Source: Alkalilimnicola ehrlichii
GTDB lineage: Bacteria; Pseudomonadota; Gammaproteobacteria; Nitrococcales; AK92
NCBI RefSeq assembly: GCF_003399765.1
Contig: NZ_NFZV01000011.1
Coordinates: forward strand, 62,001 to 126,000
Direction of reading: 5' to 3'
Length of the DNA stretch: 64,000 nucleotides
Shown here: in pieces, positions 55,351 through 64,000 of the stretch
Layout: every line of letters begins with the position of its first letter
How positions within the stretch are numbered: the stretch's first letter is position 1
The notes under the pieces: generated by a model
Told to the model about the DNA's origin: nothing
The model's database searches: none
The model's input: only the letters and a program-made list of their open reading frames with translations
Translations under genes and position numbers: made by a program

Positions 55351-57140
55351 TTAAAAATCTTCTTCCGGCAAGGCCATCAGCGATTCGCTGCCTGCCTGTA
55401 TCGCCGCCGAATACGTGGAACAGCGCGGCAATATATGATCGGCAAAAAACTCGGCCGCAATCACCTTCCCCTGCAGGAAGGCGTGATTCGCCTTAGGATC
55501 GCTTAGCTGCTCGGCGGCGCCGGCGGCGGCCTTGAAGAGCAGCCATCCCGCCGCCGCGGTGGCCGTCAACATGAGGAAGTTAAACGCTATCCCGCCGCTG
55601 AACTCAGGGTCTCGCCCTTTCTCCAGGACGGTTCTCGTCGCCTCCTCGACGAAGGCAATGGCCTGCACTAACCGTGCCCGCCGCTCGCGCGAAATCGCCG
55701 TCACCGATTCCAGGCTATCGCAGGTGGACTTCATGTCCGCGATCAGCTCGCGCATGCCGCAGCCGCCATCCCGCAATGTTTTCCGACCGACGAGATCCAT
55801 GGCCTGAATGCCATTGGTACCCTCATAGATCGGCAGGATACGGGCATCGCGGAAGTACTGCGCAACCCCGGTTTCCTCGACGAAACCCATACCGCCGTGG
55901 CACTGCACCGCGAGCGACGTGACTTCCTGGGCGATTTCCGTGCACCAGCCCTTCACCAGCGGGGTCATCAGGTCGGCGCGCCGCTGGTGCTGCGCACGGG
56001 CGTCGGCGTCAAGCCCCTCGGCCTTGGCGAGATCCACTGCCGTACAGCCGGTGTAGGCCAGCCCCCGGGCGGCTTCCGTCAACGCCTTCATGGTCATCAG
56101 CATTCGGCGCACATCCGGGTGGCGGATGATGGGGACGCCTCGCCGGACCCCGGTAGGCTACCTTGCCGCCGTTCCTCGGCATAGGCCCGCGCCTGCTGAT
56201 AGGCCGCCTCGGCGACCGCAACGCCTTGCAGGCCTACGGTCAGTCGAGCGTTGTTCATCATCGTGAACATGCACGCTAAGCCTTGATGCGGCGCACCGAC
56301 CAGCCACCCCAAGGCACCGCCGTTGTCGCCGTAACTCATGACGCAGGTCGGGCTGGCATGAATACCGAGCTTGTGCTCCACCGATACCGCGTAGCAGTCG
56401 TTGCGCTCGCCCGGCGAGCCGTCCTCGTTGGGGATGAACTTGGGCACGGCGAAGAGGGATATACCCTTGACCCCGGGCGGCGCGTCCGGCAGCCGCGCCA
56501 GCACTAGGTGAACGATATTCTCCGCCATATCGTGCTCGCCCCAGGTAATAAAGATCTTCTGCCCCGAGACGAGGTAGCGGCCGTCGTCGGTGGGCCGAGC
56601 GGTTGCGCGGATACGAGCCAGATCCGAGCCTGCCTGGGGTTCGGTCAGGTTCATGGTTCCGGTCCATTCGCCGGCTATCATCTTTGGTAGCAACAACTGC
56701 TTAAGCTCTGCGCTCGCAGTCTCCGCCAGCGCCTCGACGGCGCCTTGCGACAGCAGCGGACAAAGCCCCCACGCCATGTTGGCCGCATGCAGCATTTCCT
56801 GCACCGGGATCGCCAGCGAGAACGGCAATCCCTGGCCGCCGTACTCGGGATCGAACTGAAGGCTTCCCCAGCCGCCCTCGGCATACTGCCTGTAGGCCTG
56901 GGCAAACCCTGCCGGCGTACGTACCTGGGTGCCGTCGACGAGCGCCACCCCGGTCTGATCGCCGAGTCGGTTGAGCGGGGCTACCACCGACTCGGCAAAC
57001 CGGGCCGCCTCGTCCAGAATGGCGTCGACCAGATCTTCCGACAGTTCGTCGTAGTTGCCGACACGCAACATATCCCGAAAGCCGGAAACCTCCTTTAGGA
57101 CGAACGCCATATCCCGCGTGGGCGCTTTGTAATCTGCCAT
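55351..57140 (-). CDS. Acyl-CoA dehydrogenase, 600-residue class (frame broken once as read)
   Basis: This FAD enzyme introduces the alpha-beta double bond in acyl-CoA. The N-terminal part has the family's TGTMNLTEPQAGSDLARIRA segment, QKIFITWGEHD, and NNARLTVGLQGVAVAEAAYQ. The C-terminal part has RMLMTMKALTEAARGLAYTG, HGGMGFVEETGVAQYFRDAR and the catalytic Glu segment PIYEGTNGIQAMDL. The frames change between EERRQGSLPGSG and GVPIIRHPDV near 56150; one added base restores 596 residues. This large subfamily with a C-terminal extension includes DmdC-like and medium-chain enzymes, so the substrate is open. It lies 13 bases after phaB. Confidence 0.88.
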
Positions 57141-57153
57141 CGCTGCCTCTCCC

Positions 57154-57902
57154 TCAACTCATGTACTGGCCGCCGTTAACGGACAGATTGGTACCGGTGA
57201 CGAAGCCCGCTTCGTCGGCCGTTAGGAAGGCCACGGCCCGAGCGATCTCCTCCGGTTGGCCGAGCCGTCCCGCCGGGATACCGGCCACGATATTTTCCAG
57301 CACTTTTTCCGGAACCTGGCGCACCATGGGCGTATCGATATAACCCGGCGAAACGGCGTTGGCGGTGACGCCCTTGCGAGCCCCTTCCATCGCGATGACT
57401 TGGTAAAACCGTAGATGCCAGCTTTGCTGGCCGCATAGTTCGCTTGTCCGAATTGCCCTTTCTCGCCGTTGAGGGAGGAAACGTTAACGATACGCCCAAA
57501 GCCCCGCTCGCACATGGCCGGGAAGACGTGGCGGCACATGTTGAACATCGAGGTCAGGTTAACGTCGATAACCTGCTGCCACTGCTCCGACGCCATCCGC
57601 TTCAGCGGCGCATCGTTAGTGATGCCGGCATTGTTGACCAACACGTCGATAGGCCCGAGATCCTTCTCCACGGTTTCCACCAGCTGCCGACAGCTCTCGA
57701 TATCGGTCACTTCCAGGGGATAGACGGCAAAGTCATAGCCTTCCGCCTTCATATCCCGCTGCCACTGCTCGGCCTGCTGCCGGAACTCCTCGCCCGGCAG
57801 GTGGGTTCCGACAACACGCCGCCCCTGATCAGCCAGAGCCTTGCACATAGCAATACCAAGACCCCCGGTAGCACCGGTAACTACTGCAATACGTTGAGTC
57901 AT
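57154..57902 (-). CDS. phaB: Acetoacetyl-CoA reductase PhaB/PhbB (frame broken once as read)
   Basis: PhaB reduces acetoacetyl-CoA to (R)-3-hydroxybutyryl-CoA with NADPH, the PHB precursor. It is a short-chain dehydrogenase: GATGGLGIAMCKAL (cofactor loop), VLVNNAGITNDAPLKRM, catalytic Ser in NVSSLNGEKGQFGQ and YxxxK in NYAASK. The C-terminal half (MEGARKGVTANAVSPGYIDT, GQYMS end) is in another frame after IYGFTK. One base missing near 57402 (AAG-TC-ATC) explains it, and the repaired protein has 249 residues, normal for PhaB. No PHB synthase is in the window. It lies 27 bases after mcd. Confidence 0.9.
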
Positions 57903-57929
57903 CGTTCTTCCTCGTTCGTCTGTTTTGTC

Positions 57930-59303
57930 TTACTTAAGGAGCCTTTTTATTACTGCCGATTTGGCGACCGCTCCGGTCGTGAGATAGCGGTTGCTGCGCT
58001 GTTCGATCTTGGGGATCTCGTAGAGGTAGTTGACCATCATCCCGGCGGACTGCTTGAACCCTTTTTCTGAGGTATCCGCCAGCCAGTTAATGCGCGTCAC
58101 CTGGGCGCCGTTACTCAGATGAAAATGGGCAACCGGGTCGAGCGCCTTGTCGTTGCTGCGCTTCGCTAGACATAGGTAGGTCGCCGCAAGGCGTGTCAGT
58201 ACATCGGCCTGAGCCGCATCTGCCCCCTCCTCTGCCAGCCGCTCGGCGGAGCGGGGCGGCGGCATATTCAACCACTCCGGCCCACCCGGCAGTTCGCTCA
58301 GTTCCTTGGCCGAGATCCCGGCCAGCCAGCGGCAGAATCCGGGGATCGGCGATAGCGTGGCGAACTGCTTAAGGCGGGGAAATTCTTCTTGCAGCTTCTT
58401 CACTACCTGTTTGATGAGGAAGTTGCCGAAACTGATGCCCGAAAGGCCTTTCTGCGCGTTGGAGATCGAATAGAAGATGGCCGTATCGGCCAGGTCGATG
58501 TCCTGCGTCGGAGCATCCTCGTCCAGCAGTTTCTGCACATTGCTGGCCAGCCCGTTCACCAAGGCAACCTCGACGAAGATCAGCGGCTCGTCCGGCATAT
58601 TGGGGTGAAAGAAGGCGAAGCACCGGCGATCGGAATCGAGCCGATTCTTGAGATCGCTCCAGCTCTTGATCGCGTGCACCGCCTCATAGGCGATCAGCTT
58701 CTCCAGCAAAGCGGCGCTGGACGACCAACTGATCTCCTCCAGCTGCAACAACCCGACATCGAACCAGGTTGCCAGCAGATCTTGCAACTCCGCGGCCAAC
58801 GGCTCCAGGGACGGGTGCTCCTTCCGTAGCCCGAGTATCTCGGCGCGCATGTCGACGAGAAACTTCACGCCCGCCGGCACGCCGTTGAACTGTCGAAGCA
58901 GGCGGGTGCGCGGAGGCTCCAGAACCTTCCGCAAAGCCGCGGCGGCAGTCACTCTTGGCGTACCGCTGGCGCGGCGCCAGGCTTCGATGGAAGCTTCCAC
59001 CTGATGCTCGGCCACGCCGTATTGCTCGGCCAGTAAACCAAGGAAACGGACCCTGCCAACCTCGCTTAGCTGGAGATACGCCATGCCTAGCATGGCGGCA
59101 CGGTTCCGCGCGGCAACCTGGCCGCCATTCTCGGCAAGGCAATCGTCGATCCACTGTTTGACGATTTCAAGATCGGATTCGGGCAGATCTTCCCGCACCG
59201 ACAACACGTGATTGCTCGCGTACCGGCCGGTGACCGCTTCCCGCCCGCCGGGAATAAGCCTTCTGAACGCACGCTCGATAATACTCGCCGGCTGGTTGCC
59301 CAT
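57930..59303 (-). CDS. Malonyl-CoA decarboxylase
   Basis: This enzyme converts malonyl-CoA to acetyl-CoA and CO2. The 457-residue protein has the helical N-terminal domain and the GNAT-like C-terminal domain with GISFGNFLIKQVVKKLQEEF, FATLSPIPGFCRWL, and the catalytic region HFHLSNGAQVTRINWLADTS with GMMVNYLYEI. These are strong family hallmarks. I chose the ATG at 59303 (MGNQPASIIERAF) because AAGGAG lies upstream; the frame is open 34 codons further. It is first in the operon mcd-phaB-acyl-CoA dehydrogenase-aldehyde dehydrogenase. A role in malonate or odd short-chain acid catabolism is likely. Confidence 0.92.
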   Translation of the reverse strand: MGNQPASIIERAFRRLIPGGREAVTGRYASNHVLSVREDLPESDLEIVKQWIDDCLAENGGQVAARNRAAMLGMAYLQLSEVGRVRFLGLLAEQYGVAEHQVEASIEAWRRASGTPRVTAAAALRKVLEPPRTRLLRQFNGVPAGVKFLVDMRAEILGLRKEHPSLEPLAAELQDLLATWFDVGLLQLEEISWSSSAALLEKLIAYEAVHAIKSWSDLKNRLDSDRRCFAFFHPNMPDEPLIFVEVALVNGLASNVQKLLDEDAPTQDIDLADTAIFYSISNAQKGLSGISFGNFLIKQVVKKLQEEFPRLKQFATLSPIPGFCRWLAGISAKELSELPGGPEWLNMPPPRSAERLAEEGADAAQADVLTRLAATYLCLAKRSNDKALDPVAHFHLSNGAQVTRINWLADTSEKGFKQSAGMMVNYLYEIPKIEQRSNRYLTTGAVAKSAVIKRLLK

Positions 59304-59488
59304 AAGCGTACTCCTTCGATTCGACGCTGAACGGAGACTCCCGCGACGGACCGTACGACACGGAGTCACCCCATCGCTGGAAAGAAAAACTAGCACTGCC
59401 CCCACACAAAAGCAAGTAAAAATACTTGGCTTGTCGGTGACTTTCCATTATTCTTGCAAGCGTTTGTATCGCGCAGAGGATAAGAACG

Positions 59489-59920
59489 ATGGAAGAATTA
59501 CATGGTTATTACCTGGAAGATCTGGAAGTTGGGATGAGCGCCAGCTATGCGAAAACCATTAGCGAAGCCGATGTGGTGCTGTTCGCGGGGATTAGCGGCG
59601 ACGATAATCCCGTTCATCTGAATGTGGAGTACGCGAAGACGACCCCGTTTAAGGAGCGCATCGTGCACGGGATGTTTAGCGCCGCGCTCATCTCGGCGGT
59701 ACTCGGAACACGGCTGCCGGGACCAGGCGCCATCTACGTCGACCAACAGATTCGCTTCAAGGCTCCGGTGCACATCGGCGACACGCTGGTGGCGAAGGCC
59801 ACCGTGGTCGAGATCGACCAGGACCGTCGGCGCGTCAAGCTGGAAACCGTCTGCCGCGTCGGCGACACCGTCGTCGCGGAGGGCTATGCCACCAACATGG
59901 TCGACCGCCGACCGGCCTAA
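59489..59920 (+). CDS. MaoC-like (R)-specific enoyl-CoA hydratase (PhaJ-like)
   Basis: This enzyme hydrates enoyl-CoA to (R)-3-hydroxyacyl-CoA. The 143-residue hot-dog protein carries the hydratase-2 motif AGISGDDNPVHLNVEYAKTT with its catalytic Asp and His, then RIVHGMFSAALISAVLGTRL. Length is normal for PhaJ. It starts 186 bases from the divergent mcd gene. Together with PhaB and the acyl-CoA dehydrogenase it can link beta-oxidation to (R)-hydroxyacyl-CoA pools. An AGAGGA ribosome site precedes the ATG. Confidence 0.9.
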   Translation: MEELHGYYLEDLEVGMSASYAKTISEADVVLFAGISGDDNPVHLNVEYAKTTPFKERIVHGMFSAALISAVLGTRLPGPGAIYVDQQIRFKAPVHIGDTLVAKATVVEIDQDRRRVKLETVCRVGDTVVAEGYATNMVDRRPA

Positions 59921-59940
59921 CCCAGCGCGAGGACGACGCA

Positions 59941-60486
59941 ATGCTGTTGAATACCGAGCAATCGATAGTGATCGTTGTGGACGTGCAGGCCCGACTGCTG
60001 CCGGGCGTTCACGAGAACGAGAAATTGGTCAAAAACTGTAGCTGGCTGGTCAAGCTTGCGCACCTGCTGAAGGTGCCGGTACTGGGATCCGAACAATACC
60101 CGCAAGGGCTGGGCCATACCGAAGAGAACCTACGGAACTTGGTAGGCGCGGAAAATATCGTCGGCAAGACGCATTTCTCCTGCATCGACGCGCCGGAATT
60201 CGCCCAGCGCTTCCATGCCCTCAAGCGCCGCCAGGTGGTAATATGCGGAATGGAATCCCAGGCGTGTGTACTACAATCTGCATTACGCCTGTTGGAGGAA
60301 GGGCTGTCCGTTCACGTGGCGGCAGATGCCATCTCGGCACGGGATACGCGCGATACCGAAATCGCGCTTAAGCGTATGGAGCAGGCTGGGGTTACGCTGG
60401 TAACCCGCGAAATGGTGGGCTTCGAATGGATCAGGCGCTCCGATGCCGAAGCCTTCAAGGCATTCAGCAAAGAGTTTTTGCGCTGA
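59941..60486 (+). CDS. Isochorismatase-family hydrolase
   Basis: The 181-residue product has the cysteine-hydrolase fold with the Asp-Lys-Cys triad: Asp in IVIVVDVQARLL, Lys in VGKTHFSCID and Cys in ICGMESQACVLQSALRLL. The family includes nicotinamidases, YcaC-like and true isochorismatases. Despite the name, a link to the isochorismate pathway of the siderophore locus is not supported, since it lies 8 kb away and follows a MaoC gene by 20 bases. The substrate is unknown. Confidence 0.85.
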   Translation: MLLNTEQSIVIVVDVQARLLPGVHENEKLVKNCSWLVKLAHLLKVPVLGSEQYPQGLGHTEENLRNLVGAENIVGKTHFSCIDAPEFAQRFHALKRRQVVICGMESQACVLQSALRLLEEGLSVHVAADAISARDTRDTEIALKRMEQAGVTLVTREMVGFEWIRRSDAEAFKAFSKEFLR

Positions 60487-60498
60487 CGCCACGTTACG

Positions 60499-60526
60499 GC
60501 TTCCCGGCCCTTAACGGCCGGGAAGC
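60499..60526. terminator. Hairpin after the isochorismatase-family gene
   Basis: A perfect 11-bp stem (GCTTCCCGGCC with GGCCGGGAAGC) has a 6-base loop, 13 bases after the stop codon. No T-run follows. Confidence 0.5.
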
Positions 60527-60575
60527 TCGGCAGACAACCGACGGATTCGACAAGAGGTAGGCGCCGATCATCGAG

Positions 60576-62096
60576 ATGAAGATTCGCACTCCAGAGGAAG
60601 GCCTATCGGCGCTAACCGACGATGCCGAGCGCAACCGACTGCTGGCCGAGATGGCTGAGCAGTCCACCGACATGATCTCGCGCCACACCCCGGACGACTG
60701 GCGCTTCATCTATGCCTCCCCTGCCGTGGAACGCTTGCTGGGCTTTACCGTCGAGGAAATCGTCGGCCAGTCGGCATACGATCTCTACCACCCGGACGAT
60801 GTCGAAGACTTCAAGCGCCGCTCGCCCAAGGTTACCTACGATAAGGGGCTCTACACCCATACCTATCGATTCCGTTGCAAGGACGGGCACTACACCTGGT
60901 TGGAAAGCACTAGCCGTACCATCCGCTGCCCGGAGACAGGCGAGATCAGGGAGATTCTGGTGGTGTCGCGCGATGCGACTCACCGCATCAAGGCCGACGA
61001 GGCGAACCGGCGCTTGGCCCGCGTTCTGGAAAGTACGCAGGACTTAGTGATCTTCGTCAGTCTGGGCCGCACCGTCACCCACCTGAACGAAGCCGCTCGC
61101 ACCACGCTCGGCCTCGACCAAGAGGACTACAAAGCGATCCCCTTGTCCACGCTCATTGCCCGGCAAAGTTACGACCGGCTGAGACAGGAAGCCTTACCGC
61201 TCGCCGAGAGCAGCGGCCACTGGCGGGGCGAGTTGCAGATGCAGGCACGGGACGGGCGCGCAATCCCTGTCATGCTCGAACTGCTTGCTCATCGGTCGCT
61301 ACACGGCGATATCGAGTATTACTCTCTGGTCGCTCACGACCTGTCGGACGAGAAACTGGCCGAAGAACAACTCAAGCAATACCAGGCCGACATCGACCAC
61401 GCGAGCCGTCTCATTACCATGGGCGAACTTGCTTCCAGCCTTGCTCACGAGCTCAATCAACCGCTGTCGGCTCTGGTTAATTTCCTACGCGGGGTCGAGC
61501 GTCGGTTCTCCGGCGTGGACAATATCAGCTGGGAAAGCATAAGATTGCCCATCCAGCGCAGCATCTCCACCGCTATGCGGGCAGGAGAAATTGTACACCG
61601 GATGATGGACTTCACGCGCAAGCAGGGACCGAAAATCAGAAACCTGAACATTGCCGATGTTCTCGACGAGCTGATTGAGTTTTCCCAGCTTAACGCCGAA
61701 CGGCGCAATGTATCGCTGCAGACCGATCTGGCTCCCGACCTACCGCCGGTGCGGGCAGACAAGCTTCAGCTGGAGCAGATACTGCTGAACCTTGTCATCA
61801 ATGCGATCGAAGCGTCGGCACGCCCCCCCGACCAGGAGCCGGCGAGGGTCACCATTGCCGTCGAGCACCATGACCGGGGACAACTCAAGGTGATGGTTAC
61901 GGATCAAGGGCCCGGCATCGCGGAAAGCGATTTGCCGCGCATCTTCGAGCGCTTTTATTCGACGAAGGACAGCGGCCTCGGCATGGGTCTAGCCATCAGC
62001 CGCTCTTTAGTAGAGGGGCTGGGCGGCGAAATCTGGGTCGATAATCTCCCGGCGGGCGGGGCCTGCTTCACATTCACTTTAAACGTTGCCGACTAA
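60576..62096 (+). CDS. PAS-domain sensor histidine kinase (FixL-like organisation)
   Basis: This 506-residue soluble sensor has two PAS domains (about residues 25-145, with WRFIYASPAVERLLGFTVEE and GHYTWLESTSRTIR; and 150-265) then a kinase core. The phospho-acceptor His lies in ASSLAHELNQPLSALVNFLR, the N-box in LLNLVINAIEASARP, and the G-boxes in VTDQGPGIAESDL and DSGLGMGLAISRSL. No transmembrane helix is seen, so it senses an internal signal. I find no evidence of heme binding. The response regulator gene follows after 5 bases. The pair may control the neighbouring acyl-CoA genes; this rests on position only. Confidence 0.9.
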   Translation: MKIRTPEEGLSALTDDAERNRLLAEMAEQSTDMISRHTPDDWRFIYASPAVERLLGFTVEEIVGQSAYDLYHPDDVEDFKRRSPKVTYDKGLYTHTYRFRCKDGHYTWLESTSRTIRCPETGEIREILVVSRDATHRIKADEANRRLARVLESTQDLVIFVSLGRTVTHLNEAARTTLGLDQEDYKAIPLSTLIARQSYDRLRQEALPLAESSGHWRGELQMQARDGRAIPVMLELLAHRSLHGDIEYYSLVAHDLSDEKLAEEQLKQYQADIDHASRLITMGELASSLAHELNQPLSALVNFLRGVERRFSGVDNISWESIRLPIQRSISTAMRAGEIVHRMMDFTRKQGPKIRNLNIADVLDELIEFSQLNAERRNVSLQTDLAPDLPPVRADKLQLEQILLNLVINAIEASARPPDQEPARVTIAVEHHDRGQLKVMVTDQGPGIAESDLPRIFERFYSTKDSGLGMGLAISRSLVEGLGGEIWVDNLPAGGACFTFTLNVAD

Positions 62097-62101
62097 AACG
62101 C

Positions 62102-62734
62102 ATGCAAGCTCAGGAATATCAACAAAAGGTTTTTATCGTCGACGACGATCCGGACGTTAGAGACTCGCTACAATGGCTGCTGGAGTCGGTGGGTCTTACC
62201 ACCGAGTCGTACGAAAACGCATTAGATTTCATTAACGCGTATCGGCCCGATACCAGCGGCTGCATTATTCTCGACGTTCGCATGCCGGGACTGAGCGGCA
62301 TCAACGCGCAGCGAAAGCTTCCCGAGCACAATATTCACCTTCCCGTCATCATGATCTCCGCCCACGGCAATGTGGACATGGCGGTTACCGCGATGACGCA
62401 GGGCGCGGTGACCTTCATCGAGAAGCCGTTCGACGACCAGGTTCTCATCGATCACGTTCATAGCGCGCTGGAACGCGATCGCCGCCGCTGCGACCAGAAG
62501 CGGATACAGACCAGCCGCAAAGCGCGCTACGACAGTCTGACACGGCGGGAAAAAGAAGTGTTCGAGCTGATCACCTCCGGCCTGTCGAACCAGGAGGCGG
62601 CAGATGCGTTAAACATCAACCGCAAAACGGTCGAAGGCCATCGTGCCAAGCTGATGGCGAAAATGGAAGCCGACTCCCTGGCCGAACTGGTCCAGATGGC
62701 CATTGCGCTAGGCATCATAAAGGTCACCGAATAA
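62102..62734 (+). CDS. FixJ/NarL-family response regulator
   Basis: This 210-residue regulator has a receiver (FIVDDDPDVRDSLQWLLESV, phospho-Asp in IILDVRMPGLSG, Thr/Ser switch in MISAHG, Lys in FIEKPFDD) and a LuxR-type helix-turn-helix (LTRREKEVFELITSGLSNQE, NINRKTVEGHRAKLMAKM). The layout is that of FixJ/TodT-like regulators. It is cotranscribed with the kinase. The target is unknown. Confidence 0.93.
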   Translation: MQAQEYQQKVFIVDDDPDVRDSLQWLLESVGLTTESYENALDFINAYRPDTSGCIILDVRMPGLSGINAQRKLPEHNIHLPVIMISAHGNVDMAVTAMTQGAVTFIEKPFDDQVLIDHVHSALERDRRRCDQKRIQTSRKARYDSLTRREKEVFELITSGLSNQEAADALNINRKTVEGHRAKLMAKMEADSLAELVQMAIALGIIKVTE

Positions 62735-62779
62735 GATCGCACCAGCCACCGGCATAACGCCTTCCGGCTAAAGCACCCT

Positions 62780-62815
62780 GACAGGCTGCCGAACGGATTG
62801 TGTCGGCAGCCTGTC
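62780..62815. terminator. Convergent hairpin between regulator and acyl-CoA synthetase genes
   Basis: A perfect 13-bp stem (GACAGGCTGCCGA with TCGGCAGCCTGTC) has a 10-base loop. It sits in the 94-base gap between converging genes and probably works in both directions. Confidence 0.6.
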
Positions 62816-62828
62816 GCGCGCTGCTCTT

Positions 62829-64000
62829 TCAGGCTACGAATTGCTGCCGAAGCACGTGCTTCTGCAACTTGCCGGTGGATGTCTTCGGCAACTCCTCCAT
62901 GAACACGATTCGCTTAGGCACCTTAAAACCGGCCAGATTGGCCCGGCAGTGCCTGACAATCTCCTCTTCCGTCAACTCGCCATAGTCATGCCGCGGCGTG
63001 ACAAAGGCACACGGCACCTCGCCCCAATGCGTATCCGGCGCCGCCACCACCGCCGCCTCCAAGACACCGGGGTGATCGTAAAGAACGCTCTCGACTTCCA
63101 GGGTAGAGATGTTCTCGCCACCGGAAATGATGATGTCCTTAGAGCGGTCCTTGATCTCCACATAGCCGTCCGGATGCCAAACGCCGAGATCGCCGGTATG
63201 GAACCAGCCGTCGGCGAACGCCTTTGTCGTCTCCTTCTCGTTACACAGGTAACCCTTCATAACGTTGTTGCCGCGGAGAAACAGCTCGCCGATGGACTCG
63301 CCGTCCTGGGGCACCGGTTCCATGGAGATCGGATCGGCAACCATCATGTCCGACATGGCCAGCATGGTAATTCCCTGACGCGCCATCTTGGTCGCCTTCT
63401 GTTTGATGTCCAGCTCATGCCAATCGTCCTGAAACTCGCAGATCATGCTCGGCCCGTAGGTCTCGGTCAGACCATACAGATGAACGACATTCAAGCCCAT
63501 AGCCTCCATAGCGGCGATGGTTGCCGCCGGTGGCGCCGCACCGCCGGTGGCCACGGTGACGGTATGCTCGAAAGCTTGTTTCTGCTCCTTCGGCGCGTTG
63601 ATTAACATGTTCAAAACAACAGGTGCCGCGCAGAAATGGGTGACCTCATGCTTGGCAATGGCATCGAACACGACGGCAGGCTGCGGCTGTCGGATGCAGA
63701 CGTGCGTTCCCGCCACCGCCGTAACGGCCCAGGGATAACACCAACCGTTGCAATGAAACATCGGCAAGGTCCAGAGGTAAACCGCACCTGCGGGCAGGCC
63801 TAACCCAATGATGTTGGAGAGCGAATTAAGGTGAGCACCGCGGTGGTGATAGACAACGCCCTTCGGATTCCCGGTCGTGCCCGAGGTATAGTTCAGGGCG
63901 ATGGCTTGCCACTCGTTACTCGGCCGCTCCCAGGTGAAGTCGTCATCGCCGGTGGCGAGCAGTTCCTCATAGGTCATGCTGCCGATTAGCTCACCGCCTT
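62829..64000 (-). CDS. AMP-forming acyl-CoA synthetase (partial, N-terminus beyond window)
   Basis: This enzyme activates a carboxylic acid to its CoA thioester. The frame is open to the window edge, giving at least 390 residues. It has the AMP-binding motif NYTSGTTGNPKGVVYHHRGA, MFHCNGWCYPWAVTAVAGTH, HLYGLTETYGP, the GDLGVWHPDGYVEIKDRSKD hinge and the C-terminal catalytic Lys in PKTSTGKLQKH. The whole looks like the medium-chain/DmdB-like group of fatty acyl-CoA ligases. The N-terminal 150 or so residues are missing. It may feed the acyl-CoA dehydrogenase and MaoC hydratase encoded nearby; the substrate is unknown. Confidence 0.9.
   Translation of the reverse strand, partial: GGELIGSMTYEELLATGDDDFTWERPSNEWQAIALNYTSGTTGNPKGVVYHHRGAHLNSLSNIIGLGLPAGAVYLWTLPMFHCNGWCYPWAVTAVAGTHVCIRQPQPAVVFDAIAKHEVTHFCAAPVVLNMLINAPKEQKQAFEHTVTVATGGAAPPAATIAAMEAMGLNVVHLYGLTETYGPSMICEFQDDWHELDIKQKATKMARQGITMLAMSDMMVADPISMEPVPQDGESIGELFLRGNNVMKGYLCNEKETTKAFADGWFHTGDLGVWHPDGYVEIKDRSKDIIISGGENISTLEVESVLYDHPGVLEAAVVAAPDTHWGEVPCAFVTPRHDYGELTEEEIVRHCRANLAGFKVPKRIVFMEELPKTSTGKLQKHVLRQQFVA

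Noticed and set aside
59941-60486. Isochorismatase as part of the salicylate pathway
   Set aside because: It is distant from the siderophore locus, in a different operon, and the family is broad; salicylate synthesis needs only PchA and PchB.
60576-62096. Heme-based oxygen sensor FixL
   Set aside because: The PAS domains show no heme-binding signature that I can support; only the organisation is FixL-like.

Overview
The window comes from a flagellated, Gram-negative gammaproteobacterium. The evidence is Pseudomonas-like flagellar gene order, P- and L-ring genes, sigma-54 and FliA promoters, a TonB-dependent receptor, Ccm-type cytochrome maturation genes and PHB/acyl-CoA genes. I cannot name the genus. 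Base composition is uneven: hand counts give 28 G+C of 60 at 2041-2100 (flagellar) and 43 of 60 at 34501-34560 (siderophore core).

Layout. 1-9651: motility block. flgBCDEFGHI runs on the minus strand (flgI cut by the window edge), preceded by cheV and cheR. flgA and flgMN run divergently on the plus strand. Sigma-54 promoters lie before flgB and flgA, and sigma-28 promoters before cheV and flgM. 9749-12728: a CcmF-like/CcmI-like pair in which CcmF has lost its WWD motif. 13244-17338: an MCP with a FliA-type promoter, then gltX with tRNA-Ala and a divergent tRNA-Val. 17690-20233: a membrane alpha/beta-hydrolase and two VOC proteins.

20440-53592 is the highlight, an iron-siderophore locus. On the minus strand a tightly overlapping operon encodes a type II thioesterase, a 2.5-kDa-residue-scale NRPS (ArCP-Cy-A-PCP-Cy-A[MT/E-like]-PCP), a saccharopine-dehydrogenase-like enzyme, a thiazolinyl-imine reductase fused to a methyltransferase, a VOC protein, a BBE-like FAD oxidoreductase, a PchF-like NRPS (docking-Cy-A[MT]-PCP-TE) and two PchH/PchI-like ABC proteins. 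Divergently lie a salicyl-AMP ligase, an ABC ATPase, a giant permease fusion, PchB and PchA. A convergent TonB receptor sits behind a Fur-like operator array. PchA and PchB would make salicylate, the ligase loads it on the ArCP, and three cyclising modules extend it, one more than in pyochelin. Pocket codes read by eye are Thr-like for module 1 and canonical Cys for modules 2 and 3. The predicted product is therefore a salicyl-(methyl)oxazoline-thiazoline-thiazolidine type metallophore, which I do not recognise as a described compound.

53908-64000: acyl-CoA metabolism. mcd, phaB, an acyl-CoA dehydrogenase and an aldehyde dehydrogenase form one minus-strand operon. A MaoC hydratase, an isochorismatase-family hydrolase, a PAS histidine kinase and a FixJ-like regulator lie on the plus strand, followed by a partial acyl-CoA synthetase on the minus strand.

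Quality warning: at least eleven reading-frame breaks across eight genes are each repaired by adding exactly one base, and each repaired gene has its family's normal length. This points to systematic single-base deletion errors in the sequence rather than pseudogenes. Such genes are given here as single CDS features.
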